DNA of 64,000 nucleotides from JBBQLG01 sp964251665 (lineage in GTDB: Bacteria > Bacteroidota > Bacteroidia > Cytophagales > Spirosomataceae), in assembly GCA_964251665.1 (NCBI GenBank), contig CAXUKO010000001.1:558001-622000 (forward strand), written 5' to 3'. Below, piece after piece: positions 34,755-43,344 of this stretch. The notes under the pieces are model-generated. The model did not search any database. It saw only the letters and a program-made list of their open reading frames with translations, and had not been told where the DNA came from. The position numbers were made by a program, and so were the translations under genes. Numbering within the stretch: the stretch's first letter is position 1; every line of letters begins with the position of its first letter.

Positions 34755-35770
34755 GCATTGGCCCAGTCGATCAGTTGACGGGCGTTTCGGGCCGGGTCAT
34801 CGCTCGCAACCGGCAGGGGAGATACTTGCGCTGTGTCGCGCTGAGATAGGCCGTGGAGGTAGGCTTTGTCGTAATAATCAAGGGTGAGGTCAGCGACGGT
34901 AGCGTAGTCATTGCGGGTCAGTGCATCCAGTGCCTGTTTAGTTACTTGCCCGCCCAGCCGCCGTTCAATGCGTTTAGTAGCCTCAATCAGCAATTGATGG
35001 TCAATGCCTGTGTACTCCCGCACTAACCGCTCAATCCTGACCTCTTTCGGTACATCAACGAAGGCCACCGGAGCCGCCCGCATCTGCTGCCAGAGTGGCA
35101 TCGGAATAAAACACGACCCTACATTCCGGCTTTCATCTTCGAGCCAGATACGTTTGTCGGGGTTGAGATGCTGCCATTTGGCATAAATCAGGTTCTCGAA
35201 CTGTTCGGTGCTGGGTTGAGGTGGCTGCCCGATGGCACCGTACGACGAGCCTTTGTGGTGCGCCAGCCCTTCCAGGTCGATAATCTGTTCGCCCTGCTGG
35301 GCCAGTTCTTTCAAAATGTCCGTTTTACCACTGCCCGTTTTACCACCCAGAATCAACAGGGGCCGTGGTTGGGCCAATCCATCCAGTACGGCGTTACGGT
35401 ACGCTTTGTAGCCGCCAGTGAGCGTTGTCGCCTTTATACCCGCCGTGTTTAATAACCAGGCGAAGCTCCCGCTGCGCATACCACCCCGCCAGCAATGCAC
35501 TAATACCTCTTTATTGGTTGGGTTCAGTTTACGCGACTGCTTTACGAAGCCCGCCATTTTTGGCCCTACCATATCCAATCCCAGCAATACAGCCGCGTCT
35601 TTACCCGCCTGTTTGTATTTGGTCCCAATCACGGCCCGCTCGTCGTTATCGAAGAGGGGAATGTTAACCGCGCCGGGAATGTGGGCATGGGCAAACTCCC
35701 CCGGCGACCGTACATCGATGATTGGCAGGGTTTGGGCCTTTTGGAGGAAGTCGTTAACGTCGAGGGGCAT
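34721..35770 (-). CDS. mnmH: tRNA 2-selenouridine/geranyl-2-thiouridine synthase
   Basis: 349 residues. An N-terminal rhodanese domain (LPIIDVRSPGEFAHAHIPGA) carries the active Cys in VLVHCWRGGMRSGSFAWLL. It is followed by a P-loop domain (LLILGGKTGSGKTDILKELA) and DLEGLAHHKGSSYGAIGQPP, all diagnostic of MnmH/SelU. It modifies wobble uridine-34 of Lys, Glu and Gln tRNAs using geranylated thiouridine and, where available, selenophosphate. It lies 12 bases after pdxJ, so they are probably co-transcribed. Convergent overlap with Uma2. Confidence 0.95.
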   Translation of the reverse strand: MPLDVNDFLQKAQTLPIIDVRSPGEFAHAHIPGAVNIPLFDNDERAVIGTKYKQAGKDAAVLLGLDMVGPKMAGFVKQSRKLNPTNKEVLVHCWRGGMRSGSFAWLLNTAGIKATTLTGGYKAYRNAVLDGLAQPRPLLILGGKTGSGKTDILKELAQQGEQIIDLEGLAHHKGSSYGAIGQPPQPSTEQFENLIYAKWQHLNPDKRIWLEDESRNVGSCFIPMPLWQQMRAAPVAFVDVPKEVRIERLVREYTGIDHQLLIEATKRIERRLGGQVTKQALDALTRNDYATVADLTLDYYDKAYLHGLSQRDTAQVSPLPVASDDPARNARQLIDWANAQDGVVNGVLR

Positions 35771-35782
35771 CCGGGGGACTGG

Positions 35783-36496
35783 TTATTGTAATTCGCGGAG
35801 GTACATCTGAATGGTATTTTCCAGCCCGTAGTAGAGCGCGTCGCAGATGAGCGCGTGGCCGATAGAAACCTCCAGCAGATCGGGGACATTCTCGGTAAAG
35901 TAGCGCAGGTTATCAAGGCTCAGGTCGTGGCCCGCGTTCAGGCCTAAACCCATCTCACCCGCCAGCCGCCCGGCTTTCACGAACGGAGCAATGGCTTCGA
36001 TCTGGTGTTCAAAGAAATGAGCAGCGTAAGGTTCCGTATAGAGTTCGATACGGTCGGTGCCAGTCGCTTTCGCTCCTTCGACCATACGCTCATCGGCATC
36101 CACAAAAATGGATACGCGGATGCCCTCTGCGTGGAAGGTGTCGACTAACCGGCGGAGGTGATCGGCGTGGCGGATCGTATCCCAACCTGCATTTGAGGTA
36201 ATGGCATCAACCGCATCGGGTACCAGTGTCACCTGGGCGGGTTTTACCTGTTTTACCAACGCAATAAACCGCTCGTCGGGGTTACCTTCGATGTTGAATT
36301 CAGTCGTGACAACTTCTTTTAGATCAAGTACATCCTGATAGCGGATATGACGCTCGTCGGGGCGGGGATGAACGGTGATGCCCTGTGCGCCGAACCGTTC
36401 GCAGTCGAGCGCTACACGTACCAGATTCGGATTATTGCCGCCCCGTGCATTACGGAGCGTGGCGACTTTATTGATATTTACACTTAAACGGGTCAT
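35783..36496 (-). CDS. pdxJ: Pyridoxine 5'-phosphate synthase
   Basis: 237 residues from the ATG at 36496 (MTRLSVNINKVATLRNARGG). TIM-barrel PdxJ motifs are QGITVHPRPDERHIRYQDV, EFNIEGNPDERFIALVKQV, VTLVPD, VSIFVDAD, GTDRIELYTEPYA and LGLNAGHDLSLDNL, and EVSIGHALICDALYYGLE at the end. It condenses 1-deoxyxylulose 5-phosphate with 3-amino-2-oxopropyl phosphate in vitamin B6 synthesis. First gene of the pdxJ-mnmH unit. Divergent from yqeY. Confidence 0.96.
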   Translation of the reverse strand: MTRLSVNINKVATLRNARGGNNPNLVRVALDCERFGAQGITVHPRPDERHIRYQDVLDLKEVVTTEFNIEGNPDERFIALVKQVKPAQVTLVPDAVDAITSNAGWDTIRHADHLRRLVDTFHAEGIRVSIFVDADERMVEGAKATGTDRIELYTEPYAAHFFEHQIEAIAPFVKAGRLAGEMGLGLNAGHDLSLDNLRYFTENVPDLLEVSIGHALICDALYYGLENTIQMYLRELQ

Positions 36497-36684
36497 AGAC
36501 AGACTGACAAGTGAATAATGAGAGGATAGCAGCACCGTTGAGCGATGCTGTCAGCGGCTTCTCCGCTGTACCCAAAACGAAGGGTGGGATTTCTTCGTAA
36601 CTTTGCGTAGAGAAATTAGGTTTTGGGCCGTGAAGATACGAATTCTTACCGGCCCACTCACCTACGACGTAAAGACTACCGTAT

Positions 36685-37134
36685 ATGGCACTCCGACAAC
36701 AAATCGACGCTGACATCAAGCAGGCGATGCTGGCTAAAGACCAGGACAAACTCCGCGCACTCCGGGCTATTAAATCCATGATTCTGCTCGAAGCCACCAA
36801 AGAAGGTGCCGGGACTGACCTTAAGCCCGAAGATGAAATGCGCATTCTGACCAAGGCTGTGAAGCAACGCAAGGATTCGGCGGATATTTACCGGACGCAG
36901 GGCCGCGACGACCTGCTGAAAACCGAAGAAGTAGAAATCGCTATCATTGAAAATTACCTGCCCAAGCAACTCTCCGAAGATGAAATCCGCACCAGATTGC
37001 AGGAGATCATCGCCCGCGTTGGTGCTTCGGCCCCATCGGATATGGGTAAGGTAATGGGCGTCGCCACCAAAGAACTGGCCGGCCTCGCCGAAGGAAAAAC
37101 CGTCTCTACGCTGGTGAAACAGCTTCTACAATGA
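36685..37134 (+). CDS. GatB/YqeY-domain protein
   Basis: 149 residues, full-length YqeY. It starts MALRQQIDADIKQAMLAKDQ and shows DKLRALRAIKSMILLEATKE, VKQRKDSADIYRTQGRDDLL, EVEIAIIENYLPKQLSEDEI and DMGKVMGVATKELAGLAEGK. The fold matches the C-terminal tRNA-binding domain of the GatB amidotransferase subunit; the cellular role of stand-alone YqeY is not established. A TAACTTTG box at 36598-36605 may be its -7 promoter element. Confidence 0.93.
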   Translation: MALRQQIDADIKQAMLAKDQDKLRALRAIKSMILLEATKEGAGTDLKPEDEMRILTKAVKQRKDSADIYRTQGRDDLLKTEEVEIAIIENYLPKQLSEDEIRTRLQEIIARVGASAPSDMGKVMGVATKELAGLAEGKTVSTLVKQLLQ

Positions 37135-37190
37135 GCGCTTGAGTGAAGGAGTGAAAGCTGAACAGTCACTCTTTCACTCAAGCGCTTTTT
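37134..37190 (+). terminator. Terminator after yqeY, low-complexity palindrome
   Basis: 21-bp arms (37134-37154 with 37166-37186) with one G-T pair, followed by a T-run. The arms are made of GAGTGAA-like words. Confidence 0.8.
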
Positions 37191-37205
37191 CACTCACTCA
37201 ATCTC

Positions 37206-37727
37206 TTGAACACCCTCGATCTGCTCATGATTATCCCCCTTATCTGGGGGGCTTACAACGGCTACCGCAAAGGTCTCCTGATTGAGATTGTCGCGGTGAT
37301 TGCGCTGGTCGTGGCTATGATCATCGGCTTCAAATTCCTCAGCTTCGGAATTGATCTGCTGTCCCCGTACATCAGTCGCGAACTGGCCCGGAAAATATTG
37401 CCCTGGCTGGGCTTTTCGGTGATCTTCTTCCCCACGGTGTTCATGATCAACCAGTTCGGGTATTCACTGCGGAAAAATTTACGGTACACCATTCTCGGAA
37501 CCTTCGACAGCCTGGCCGGGGCGAGTGTTGGGGTTTTTACATGGGTTTTTGGAATTAGTGTGATCCTCTGGTTGTTCAGTTTTATGGGGGTACGTATGCC
37601 ACTTAAACATACACAGGGCGCATTGCTGTATCCGTACATCACGCCGGTGGCCCCCAAAATAATGGACAAAGCCGCTGTCTGGGTACCCTCGGGTATGCAG
37701 GCCGCCAGAAAAAGATTGAATGACTGA
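37206..37727 (+). CDS. CvpA-family membrane protein
   Basis: 173 residues from a TTG at 37206 (MNTLDLLMIIPLIWGAYNGY). Family signature GYRKGLLIEIVAVIALVVAM. Four hydrophobic helices are visible, with LARKILPWLGFSVIFFPTVF and LAGASVGVFTWVFGISVI. CvpA proteins were linked to colicin V production and envelope stress; the precise function is unknown. The next ATG (37230) is inside the first helix, so TTG is preferred. Its 3' end forms part of a palindrome. Confidence 0.88.
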   Translation: MNTLDLLMIIPLIWGAYNGYRKGLLIEIVAVIALVVAMIIGFKFLSFGIDLLSPYISRELARKILPWLGFSVIFFPTVFMINQFGYSLRKNLRYTILGTFDSLAGASVGVFTWVFGISVILWLFSFMGVRMPLKHTQGALLYPYITPVAPKIMDKAAVWVPSGMQAARKRLND

Positions 37728-37791
37728 GGGATTGACTGATTGAATAAGTTAGGAAAGCCCACTCAATCAGTCAATTCTTCAGTCACTCAAT
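37715..37791. repeat. Gap palindrome after cvpA
   Basis: 29-base arms (37715-37743 and 37763-37791), complementary at roughly 24 positions; made of GATTGACTGATTGA-like words. The left arm includes the last codons of cvpA. Confidence 0.6.
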
Positions 37792-37804
37792 TCCTTAATC
37801 GAAG

Positions 37805-38857
37805 ATGATAGTAAAACAGGATATCCGAAAGCTGACCGTTGCCCAACTGAAAGATTGGCTGGGACAACAGGGTGAACAGGGATTTCGGGCCAAGCAGATC
37901 CATGAATGGCTCTGGAAGAAATCCGCGCGGTCATTTGCCGAGATGAGCAACCTCTCACTGGCTACCCGTCAGTTGCTGGATGCTCATTTTGAAATCCGGT
38001 CGCTGGGTGTCGATACCGAACAGCGCAGTGCAGACGGTACCATTAAATCGTCGTTTAAACTCTACGATGGGAATCTCGTGGAGGGCGTGCTCATTCCGGC
38101 CCTGCGCCACGATGAGCAGGACCGGATGACAGCCTGTGTATCGTCGCAGGTGGGTTGCTCACTGAGTTGTAAATTCTGCGCTACGGGCTACATGGACCGG
38201 AAACGCAACCTCGACGCGGCCGAAATTTACGATCAGGTGGTGGAGATCGACCGTCAGGCCCGTCAGGCTTACGATGCACCCCTGACCAATATCGTGTACA
38301 TGGGCATGGGTGAGCCCCTGCTGAATTATAAAAATATGCTTGAATCGGTTGACCGCATCACCTCGCCCGATGGACTTGGTATGTCGCCGAAACGCATTAC
38401 GGTCTCCACGGCGGGCATTGCTAAAATGATCCGTCAGTTGGGCGATGATGAGGTGAAATTCAATCTGGCGCTGTCGCTGCACGCGGCTAACGACACCAAG
38501 CGTAACCAGATTATGCCCATCAACGAAAGCAATACGCTGACGGCGCTGGCGGAAGCCCTGCAATACTTTTACCGGAAAACCGGCAACCGCGTTACGCTCG
38601 AATACATTGTCTTTTACAACTTCAACGACTCGTTACAGGACGCCAAAGAACTGTGGGAGTTTACGAAACGTGTACCGGCCAAAGTAAACATCATCGAATA
38701 CAACCCCATTGCGGAGGCCAGTTATACCAACACTGATCCGCAAACCCTCGATAAATTTGCCGGTTACTTAGAAAGTAAAGGCGTAATTGTGAACGTACGC
38801 CGGAGCCGGGGCAAAGACATCGATGCGGCCTGCGGGCAGTTAGCCGGCAAGAAATAA
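37805..38857 (+). CDS. rlmN: Dual-specificity 23S rRNA A2503 / tRNA A37 C2-methyltransferase
   Basis: 350 residues. Radical-SAM cluster motif CSLSCKFC in VSSQVGCSLSCKFCATGYMD. Other RlmN signatures are FRAKQIHEWLWKKSARSFAE, NIVYMGMGEPLLNYKNMLES, ITVSTAGIAKMI, FNLALSLHAANDTKRNQIMP and the C-terminal catalytic Cys in GKDIDAACGQLAGKK. It methylates adenosine in the ribosomal peptidyl-transferase centre and some tRNAs. Appears intact; downstream of cvpA on the same strand. Confidence 0.97.
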   Translation: MIVKQDIRKLTVAQLKDWLGQQGEQGFRAKQIHEWLWKKSARSFAEMSNLSLATRQLLDAHFEIRSLGVDTEQRSADGTIKSSFKLYDGNLVEGVLIPALRHDEQDRMTACVSSQVGCSLSCKFCATGYMDRKRNLDAAEIYDQVVEIDRQARQAYDAPLTNIVYMGMGEPLLNYKNMLESVDRITSPDGLGMSPKRITVSTAGIAKMIRQLGDDEVKFNLALSLHAANDTKRNQIMPINESNTLTALAEALQYFYRKTGNRVTLEYIVFYNFNDSLQDAKELWEFTKRVPAKVNIIEYNPIAEASYTNTDPQTLDKFAGYLESKGVIVNVRRSRGKDIDAACGQLAGKK

Positions 38858-38926
38858 TTGATTCGGCGGTAGCAGGCCAAAAAAGGCACTTAACAATTTC
38901 TTAACCTCCAGCCCGGTAGATTGCCG

Positions 38927-38934
38927 TATTTTTG
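38927..38934 (+). promoter_or_regulatory. Candidate -7 box for the phosphate transporter
   Basis: TATTTTTG fits TAnnTTTG. It lies 58 bases before the ATG at 38992 and on top of the alternative start at 38932, which argues for the later start. TTAACC about 21 bases upstream is a poor -33. Confidence 0.4.
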
Positions 38935-38991
38935 CCGGTACTTATCGACCGGCACATGGCCGGTTCGCTTACTCTCCACGGCACTGCACGT

Positions 38992-40416
38992 ATGTTCGGT
39001 TTAGAAACGGATGTTTTTATCCTCCTCTCTCTTAGTCTTTTAGCTGCCTGCGCATTTGAATTCGTCAATGGTTTTCACGATACAGCCAATGCCGTAGCCA
39101 CTGTTATCTACACCCATTCACTAAAACCTTCACAGGCCGTTATCTGGTCGGGCATCTGCAATTTCGCGGGTGTAACGCTCGGCGGAATCGGGGTAGCAAT
39201 GGGAATTGTAAACCTGCTGCCAGTCGAATTGCTCGTTGATCAGAACGTTTACCACAGCATGGCGATGGTGCTGGCGTTGTTGCTTAGTGCCATTATCTGG
39301 AACCTCGGCACCTGGTATTTTGGCATACCGAGTTCGAGTTCGCACACGCTGTTCGGGTCTATTCTGGGCGTTGGCCTGGCTTTCTCGACTATGTCGGCTT
39401 CAAAGGGCGCATCGACCGTGAACTGGGCAAAAGTAGAGGAATCGTTTGAAGCGCTGTTGCTCTCTCCGCTGATCGGGTTTAGTCTGGCCATTGTTCTGAT
39501 GTTTTTATTGCGTCGGCTGGTTTCGGCTGATTTCAAAGATCAACTCTTCAAGGAGCCCAAAAGCAAAAACCCACCACCGCCCCTGATTCGGGGTATCCTC
39601 ATCCTGACCTGTACGCTGGTTAGTGGGTTTCATGGCAGTAACGACGGACAGAAAGGCGTGGGCCTGATTATGCTCATTCTGATTGGCGTTACCCCGGCCT
39701 TTTTCGCGCTTAATAACTCGATTGACCCACAGCTCATGCGCGGCAACGTTACCAAGATTGAGCAGGTCATCAGCCGCATCGACACGACAAAACTGTCTGA
39801 TCCCAATCGGGCCCGGATGCGGGAAACCCGTAAAGAACTCGCCGATCTGACCGTTACCTTAGCCGGTCCAATGGAAAATGGTAAACTCCCCGCAGCCAAA
39901 CGCCTGGATGTTCGGCGCGATCTGCTGCTGATAAACAGCAATCTGAAAAAAATAAGTACCGGCGACGAAGCCAATCTAAGTTTACAAGATCGTGCTGAAC
40001 TGGAAAGAAATACCAGCAGCGAAAAAACCGGACTGGCCCGCTACACCGATTACGCGCCGTTGTGGGTTATTCTGATGATTGCCGTGTCGCTTGGTCTTGG
40101 CACGATGATCGGCTGGAAGCGAATTGTCGTAACCGTAGGCGAGAAGATTGGGAAGCAGCACCTGACGTATGCGCAGGGAGCGTCGGCGGAATTTGTAGCC
40201 GCCAGTATGATTGGTCTGGCTACGGCCTATCACTTGCCCGTGAGCACGACGCACGTACTCTCGTCGGGAATCGCCGGCTCGATGGTTGCTAACAAAGGCA
40301 TCAAGAACTTACAGGCGGGTACCATCCGCAACATCGCGCTGGCATGGGTGCTCACCCTACCCGTATCTGTCCTGTTATCGTTCACGTTCTACCTCTTGTT
40401 CCGGTGGCTATTATAA
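38992..40416 (+). CDS. Inorganic phosphate transporter (PiT family)
   Basis: 474 residues from the ATG at 38992 (MFGLETDVFILLSLSLLAAC), chosen over 38932 because the latter overlaps a promoter-like box and adds an unsupported leader. PiT signatures appear twice: FEFVNGFHDTANAVATVIYT near the N-terminus and GASAEFVAASMIGLATAYHL with PVSTTHVLSSGIAGS near the C-terminus. A central cytosolic loop with helices (IEQVISRIDTTKLSDPNRAR) enlarges it. It imports phosphate with metal ions using the proton or sodium gradient. No PhoU-like partner gene is adjacent. Confidence 0.93.
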   Translation: MFGLETDVFILLSLSLLAACAFEFVNGFHDTANAVATVIYTHSLKPSQAVIWSGICNFAGVTLGGIGVAMGIVNLLPVELLVDQNVYHSMAMVLALLLSAIIWNLGTWYFGIPSSSSHTLFGSILGVGLAFSTMSASKGASTVNWAKVEESFEALLLSPLIGFSLAIVLMFLLRRLVSADFKDQLFKEPKSKNPPPPLIRGILILTCTLVSGFHGSNDGQKGVGLIMLILIGVTPAFFALNNSIDPQLMRGNVTKIEQVISRIDTTKLSDPNRARMRETRKELADLTVTLAGPMENGKLPAAKRLDVRRDLLLINSNLKKISTGDEANLSLQDRAELERNTSSEKTGLARYTDYAPLWVILMIAVSLGLGTMIGWKRIVVTVGEKIGKQHLTYAQGASAEFVAASMIGLATAYHLPVSTTHVLSSGIAGSMVANKGIKNLQAGTIRNIALAWVLTLPVSVLLSFTFYLLFRWLL

Positions 40417-40498
40417 TTGAGTGAATAAACGAGTTAGTGATTGAGTGAATAAAAGGACTGTACTTCACTCAATCACCAACTCGTTCATTCACTTAATT
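40415..40498. repeat. Gap palindrome, 34-base arms
   Basis: Arms 40415-40448 and 40465-40498 match at about 31 of 34 positions. Words GTGAATAA, GAGTTAGTGATTGAGTGA. It lies between the convergent phosphate-transporter and DUF1338 genes and touches the latter's stop codon. Confidence 0.75.
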
Positions 40499-41408
40499 AT
40501 TTCCCCGTCTGTGCGACGAACGTGCTCTCGAAGATCTTATCAGCATTGCCGGTTTCGAATCCTTCACGCCGGTGCTGACGCCCGATCTGGTTACCCGGTA
40601 GGTCAGCAAACTGGGGTAATACCCGCCGTTCGGCAAATTCCACGTAGGAGCCTGCAATGCGGTGTATTTTTCCGGCAGCAAACTCCGCATCAACCATCTG
40701 AGCTACCGTTGATGCTTGTCGCAGCCCACCATCAGGGCTTACTTTAATGACGCCCCCCGCCGAATTCAACCGGAATCCGCGCCCTTCCAGAAAGGTCACA
40801 AACTCGTCGATGGTATTATACCCGGCTTTGAGGTTATGTACGCTGATGGTAAAGTGATTGAGGTAATAACGGTTGTAAATTACCCAGGCTGCGTATTCGC
40901 TTTCCTGAAGCAGCGTCAGGTAATCGTCCAGCGTAGGTGTTTGCCAGAGCGGTTGATGTAAAAACTGATCAACGGTGTTGGCATCGTCCAGATTAAGGGC
41001 ATCGACCGGATCACTCGTGATCACTCCTGTGTATTTGTGGATAATTCCCTGTGCCCGTGTGGATAACTCATTGACGCGTAACTCACTGGCGAAAATGCGG
41101 GGGTAATTCTTTCCCTGCGGAGGACTGTACCAGTAAGCCGTCAGTTTCTTTTCGGTGAAGTTGTATTCATCCCGTTTCTCATACCCGTACTGCAGGAACA
41201 GCTTCTCGAACGAGTGCAGGCCGAGGTTAGGCACACCCATCGTACGGAAAGCAATGTGGTCATTCTCAATCTCGTCGGGGGATTGAATGATGCCTTCATC
41301 AAGCATAGCGTCAAAAATACCCTGCACGTCGGGTACGCGTTCCTGATAGCGGCTCATCAGTCCATGCAGAACGCCGTCGAGGGTAGTGGTAACTGGGGGT
41401 GTCGTCAT
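40497..41408 (-). CDS. DUF1338 protein, 2-oxoadipate dioxygenase/decarboxylase (HglS)-like
   Basis: 303 residues. Metal-site residues of the family are recognisable: His in ENDHIAFRTMG, His in YLNHFTISVHNLKAGYNTID and Glu in AGSYVEFAERRVLPQF. Characterised members convert 2-oxoadipate to 2-hydroxyglutarate in lysine breakdown; the specificity here is inferred from family only. Some of the family act on other 2-oxoacids. Divergent from gldG with 74 bases between. Confidence 0.85.
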   Translation of the reverse strand: MTTPPVTTTLDGVLHGLMSRYQERVPDVQGIFDAMLDEGIIQSPDEIENDHIAFRTMGVPNLGLHSFEKLFLQYGYEKRDEYNFTEKKLTAYWYSPPQGKNYPRIFASELRVNELSTRAQGIIHKYTGVITSDPVDALNLDDANTVDQFLHQPLWQTPTLDDYLTLLQESEYAAWVIYNRYYLNHFTISVHNLKAGYNTIDEFVTFLEGRGFRLNSAGGVIKVSPDGGLRQASTVAQMVDAEFAAGKIHRIAGSYVEFAERRVLPQFADLPGNQIGRQHRREGFETGNADKIFESTFVAQTGK

Positions 41409-41482
41409 AACTCCGAAAATCGAGGTCAGAAATTTTTCTCAAATTAGCCAAAAAATCGCCTTGCCTGGCGTTGTCTTCCCGT

Positions 41483-43150
41483 ATGCAAGCCAAATCCGTT
41501 CGTATTCTCCTCGTTGTTGCCGCGCTAATCGGGCTGAATGTACTATCTGCTTTTTTGTTCGTTCGGCTCGATCTGACGGCTGAAAAGCGATACACGCTTT
41601 CTCCGGCTACTGAACATCTGCTGGCAGGATTAGACGATGCTGTTCACGTGAACGTGTACCTGACCGGCGATTTACCGCCGGGTTTCCAGCGCTTGGAGAA
41701 CGCCGTGCGCGAAACCCTGGATGGCTTTCAGGTCGAAGCGGGGCAGTCCGTGACGTACCGGTTCATCGACCCGACATCGATTACGAACGAGAAAGAAAAA
41801 ACCGCCCTGTATGAGCGGCTCACTCAACAGGGTATTCTGCCCACGAATCTGTATGCTACTGAAGGGGGTAAGCGCACGGAGAAACTGATCTTCCCCGGTG
41901 CTGTGGTTTCCTATAAGGGCAAAGATGCAGCTGTGTTATTGCTGAAAGGTAATAAAGCCGCGTCGCCCGAGGAACAGCTTAACCAGTCGTACGAGGGCGT
42001 TGAGTTTCAGCTGGCATCGGCCATTCGGAAACTCACTCAGCCACCCGGTAGTCGGCGCAAGGTCGGCCTGCTGGCGGGGAACACGCGGGTACCGCCCTCG
42101 CGATTTTCGGATTTGCTGGCTTCGGTTCAGGAAAATTATGATCTGTTCTATGTCGATTTGGCCAAGCCGGGCCCTATCGTAGGCGTCGACGCGTTGCTGG
42201 TGCCCAAACCCGATCAGCCGTTTTCGGATGATGACGTATTCAAAATTGATCAGTTTGTCGTCAATGGAGGTCGTGCCCTTTTCTTCGTGGATGGACAGCG
42301 CGTAGACTCTGTCAACGCCGAAGGAAATTATGCGCAGCCGCTTAACCTGAATCTGGATGACCTGTTTTTTCGCTGGGGCGTTCGCATTAATCGTGATCTG
42401 GTGAAGGATTTGAGTTGCGCTCCGATCCCGCTCAATGTCGGGAACCTGGGTGATAAGCCAAACATTCAACTCGTGCCGTGGCGGTTCTATCCGCTGCTGA
42501 ACAACTTCGGGTCGGCTGGTAGCCCAATTACCCGCAATCTGGATGCGTTGTACGCCCGGTTCGTCAGTACGCTCGACACCGTTCGGGCCGACGGCATTCG
42601 GAAAACGCCCCTGCTGTTAACATCGCCGTATACCAAAATCCTGAAAACGCCCACGCTGGTCGGTTATAACGAGGCCCGGCTACAACCCGATCCGGCTACG
42701 TATGATGGTGGCGTTCGCTTGGTGAGTTGTTTGCTGGAGGGTTCATTCCAGTCGGTTTATGCCAATCGGGTGCTGCCGGGGGACCCAAGGGCCGCTGGTT
42801 TCAAGTCGGTTGGGCAACCCTCGCGGGTGTTGGTTTGCTCGGATGGGGATCTGATTGTGAACGATGTCGACTACCGTCGGCAGGTGCCCTATCCGCTGGG
42901 CTACGACCGGTATACGCGCACGCAGTTTGCCAACAAGGAGTTTGCCCTGAACGCCCTTGATTACCTCATCGACCCCGAAGGGGTGATCACGGCCCGCACC
43001 CGCACGGTCACACTACGACCGCTGGATAAAATCCGTGTCAACAATGAGCAGACGGGCTGGCAGTTACTAAACCTGCTCGGGCCACTGGTGCTGGTTGGCG
43101 CCGTTGGCGCGGTGTGGCAGGTGATTCGGCGGAGGAAATACGGGCGGTAA
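41483..43150 (+). CDS. gldG: Gliding-motility ABC transporter-associated protein GldG
   Basis: 555 residues from the ATG at 41483 (MQAKSVRILLVVAALIGLNV), a first transmembrane helix, then LTAEKRYTLSPATEHLLAGL, the GldG/ABC_transp_aux domain with VNVYLTGDLPPGFQRLENAV and NGGRALFFVDGQRVDSVNAE, and a last helix (NLLGPLVLVGAVGAVWQVI) followed by RRRKYGR. GldG works with the ATPase GldA and permease GldF in Bacteroidota gliding. No gldF lies next to it here, although gldF-gldG pairs are usual. Confidence 0.92.
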   Translation: MQAKSVRILLVVAALIGLNVLSAFLFVRLDLTAEKRYTLSPATEHLLAGLDDAVHVNVYLTGDLPPGFQRLENAVRETLDGFQVEAGQSVTYRFIDPTSITNEKEKTALYERLTQQGILPTNLYATEGGKRTEKLIFPGAVVSYKGKDAAVLLLKGNKAASPEEQLNQSYEGVEFQLASAIRKLTQPPGSRRKVGLLAGNTRVPPSRFSDLLASVQENYDLFYVDLAKPGPIVGVDALLVPKPDQPFSDDDVFKIDQFVVNGGRALFFVDGQRVDSVNAEGNYAQPLNLNLDDLFFRWGVRINRDLVKDLSCAPIPLNVGNLGDKPNIQLVPWRFYPLLNNFGSAGSPITRNLDALYARFVSTLDTVRADGIRKTPLLLTSPYTKILKTPTLVGYNEARLQPDPATYDGGVRLVSCLLEGSFQSVYANRVLPGDPRAAGFKSVGQPSRVLVCSDGDLIVNDVDYRRQVPYPLGYDRYTRTQFANKEFALNALDYLIDPEGVITARTRTVTLRPLDKIRVNNEQTGWQLLNLLGPLVLVGAVGAVWQVIRRRKYGR

Positions 43151-43151
43151 A

Positions 43152-43275
43152 ACCTCACCCCCTACCCCCTCTCCTTTACTAAGGAGAGGGGGTGACGACT
43201 TCGCTACTTTCGTAGCAAAAATGACTAAGACTACTCCCCTCTCCTTTTTTCAAGGAGAGGGGCCGGGGGTGAGGT
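43152..43275. repeat. Cloverleaf-like intergenic repeat
   Basis: An outer perfect 11-bp stem (43152-43162 with 43265-43275) encloses two hairpins with the shared arm CCCTCTCCTT/AAGGAGAGGG (about 43165-43191 and 43235-43262) and a small one GCTAC/GTAGC (43203-43216). It lies between gldG and dnaN. Looks like a mobile intergenic palindrome (REP/MITE-like) rather than a simple terminator. Confidence 0.7.
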
Positions 43276-43344
43276 AAGGAAGAGAAAATGACCTAAAATT
43301 TGCTTACTTTTGCTTACTTTGACTTACCCGAAAACATACTGCTC

